A stretch of DNA of 6,808 nt from an uncultured Prevotella sp. (GTDB taxonomy: Bacteria; Bacteroidota; Bacteroidia; Bacteroidales; Bacteroidaceae). The stretch lies in NCBI GenBank assembly GCA_937901345.1, contig CALCHM010000077.1:1-6808 (forward strand), given 5' to 3'. The notes under the pieces are model-generated. The model ran no database searches. It was not told the origin of the DNA and was given only the letters and a program-made list of their open reading frames with translations. This document shows, piece after piece, positions 6,392 through 6,808 of the stretch (the stretch's first letter is position 1; every line of letters begins with the position of its first letter). Position numbers and translations under genes: made by a program.

Positions 6392-6660
6392 ATCTACCCT
6401 GGTACAATGACCTTTCCAGAAACCTGGAAGACTTATCTACCCCGGTACAATGACCTTTCCAGAAATCTGGAAGACTTATCTACCCGGTACAATGACCTTT
6501 CTTGAAACTAGAAAGACTTATCTACCTCAGTCCCTAACCTTTCTACAAATGAAAATGCTTCATCCACTCCAGTCCTCAACCTTTCTACAAATGAAAATGC
6601 TCCATCTACTCCGGTCCCTAACCTTTCTACAAACGTAAATGCTCCATCTACTCCCCAACC
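6392..6660 (+). repeat. Tandem array 2: 42/43-bp period, six units and a partial seventh
   Basis: Units start with ATC(T/C)AC at 6392, 6435, 6478, 6520, 6562 and 6604, with a partial one at 6646. The first two are 43 bp, the others 42 bp. Units 1-3 contain GTACAATGACCTTTC and AGACTT; units 4-6 carry a diverged version with TTTCTACAAA and AATGCT. Central inverted repeats are TTCCAG/CTGGAA (unit 1), TTCCAGA/TCTGGAA (unit 2) and CTTTCT/AGAAAG (unit 3). The one-base length change breaks any reading frame between units, which argues against coding. Confidence 0.9.
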
Positions 6661-6661
6661 T

Positions 6662-6679
6662 CTTTGCGCCCCTTAGCGT
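6662..6679 (+). repeat. Right copy of CTTTGCG...TTAGCGT element
   Basis: This is the direct repeat of 6066-6081 with two extra C residues. It begins right after the partial last unit of array 2, so the end of the array coincides with this element. Confidence 0.6.
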
Positions 6680-6808
6680 CTTTGCGTGCGAAAACCGAGC
6701 ACAACGTAGTGTGTGCGCATCTAATCATTATTTGCAAAGACACGCCCCAACGGGGCAGCAGCACCAAGCCCAGGGCAAGTGACCGAAGGGAACGGCGCCC
6801 TGGGTGGG
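6680..6808. other. GC-rich non-coding edge with hairpins
   Basis: No gene is seen. GCCCC-AAC-GGGGC (6744-6756) is a perfect 5-bp stem. CCCAGGGC (6769-6776) pairs with GCCCTGGG (6797-6804) as a perfect 8-bp stem with a 20-base loop. No T-tract follows inside the window, so a Rho-independent terminator is not shown. It may be a dispersed palindromic (REP-like) element; this rests on appearance only. Confidence 0.5.

Noticed and set aside
6450..6638. Plus-strand 62-residue repetitive frame
   Set aside because: The first units of array 2 are 43 bp, so the frame is not kept across the array. It is a by-product of the tandem repeat.
6133..6660. CRISPR array
   Set aside because: Units are contiguous and diverge gradually. 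There are no unique spacers between constant repeats, and no cas gene is visible.
6769..6804. Rho-independent terminator
   Set aside because: A strong stem is present, but the loop is 20 bases and no T-run follows on either side within the window.

Overview
The window looks like part of a genome from the order Bacteroidales, most plausibly Prevotella or a close gut or rumen relative. The evidence is a TAnnTTTG-type promoter, an A-rich leader without a Shine-Dalgarno sequence, and a very long secreted multi-domain glycoside hydrolase of the kind these organisms use on complex glycans. No 16S, tRNA or other taxonomic marker is present, so the assignment is an inference.

Bases 1-5765 are one gene on the minus strand. 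It starts at 5765 and is still open at base 1, giving 1921 visible residues with no internal stop. All checked landmarks lie in the same frame. The layout is: signal peptide (1-25); module A copy 1 (about 81-170); module B copy 1 (about 172-235); an alpha-galactosidase/melibiase-like clan GH-D unit (about 240-1090) that carries a second copy of module A inside its N-terminal beta part; a BIG2 Ig-like domain (about 1097-1178); a ricin/beta-trefoil-like region (about 1192-1331); module B copy 2 (about 1333-1396); a second trefoil-like region (about 1398-1540); and a GH95 alpha-L-fucosidase-type domain from about 1566, cut off by the window edge inside its (alpha/alpha)6 catalytic barrel. Two exo-glycosidase types on one chain suggest stepwise removal of an alpha-linked Gal/GalNAc-type cap and then an alpha-L-fucosyl residue from one branched glycan. 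The substrate itself cannot be read from the sequence.

Bases 5766-6808 hold no convincing gene. Next to the start codon are two interleaved, divergent Bacteroidetes-type promoters. One serves the hydrolase; the other points right into about 900 bp of repeats. From left to right these are heptamer and octamer simple repeats, a 42-bp-period array (six units, 84-bp higher-order period), a second 42/43-bp-period array (six full units and a partial one) that appears related to the first, and a GC-rich stretch with two hairpins at the right edge. A short CTTTGCG...TTAGCGT element brackets the two arrays. The repeat block is the least explained part of the window.
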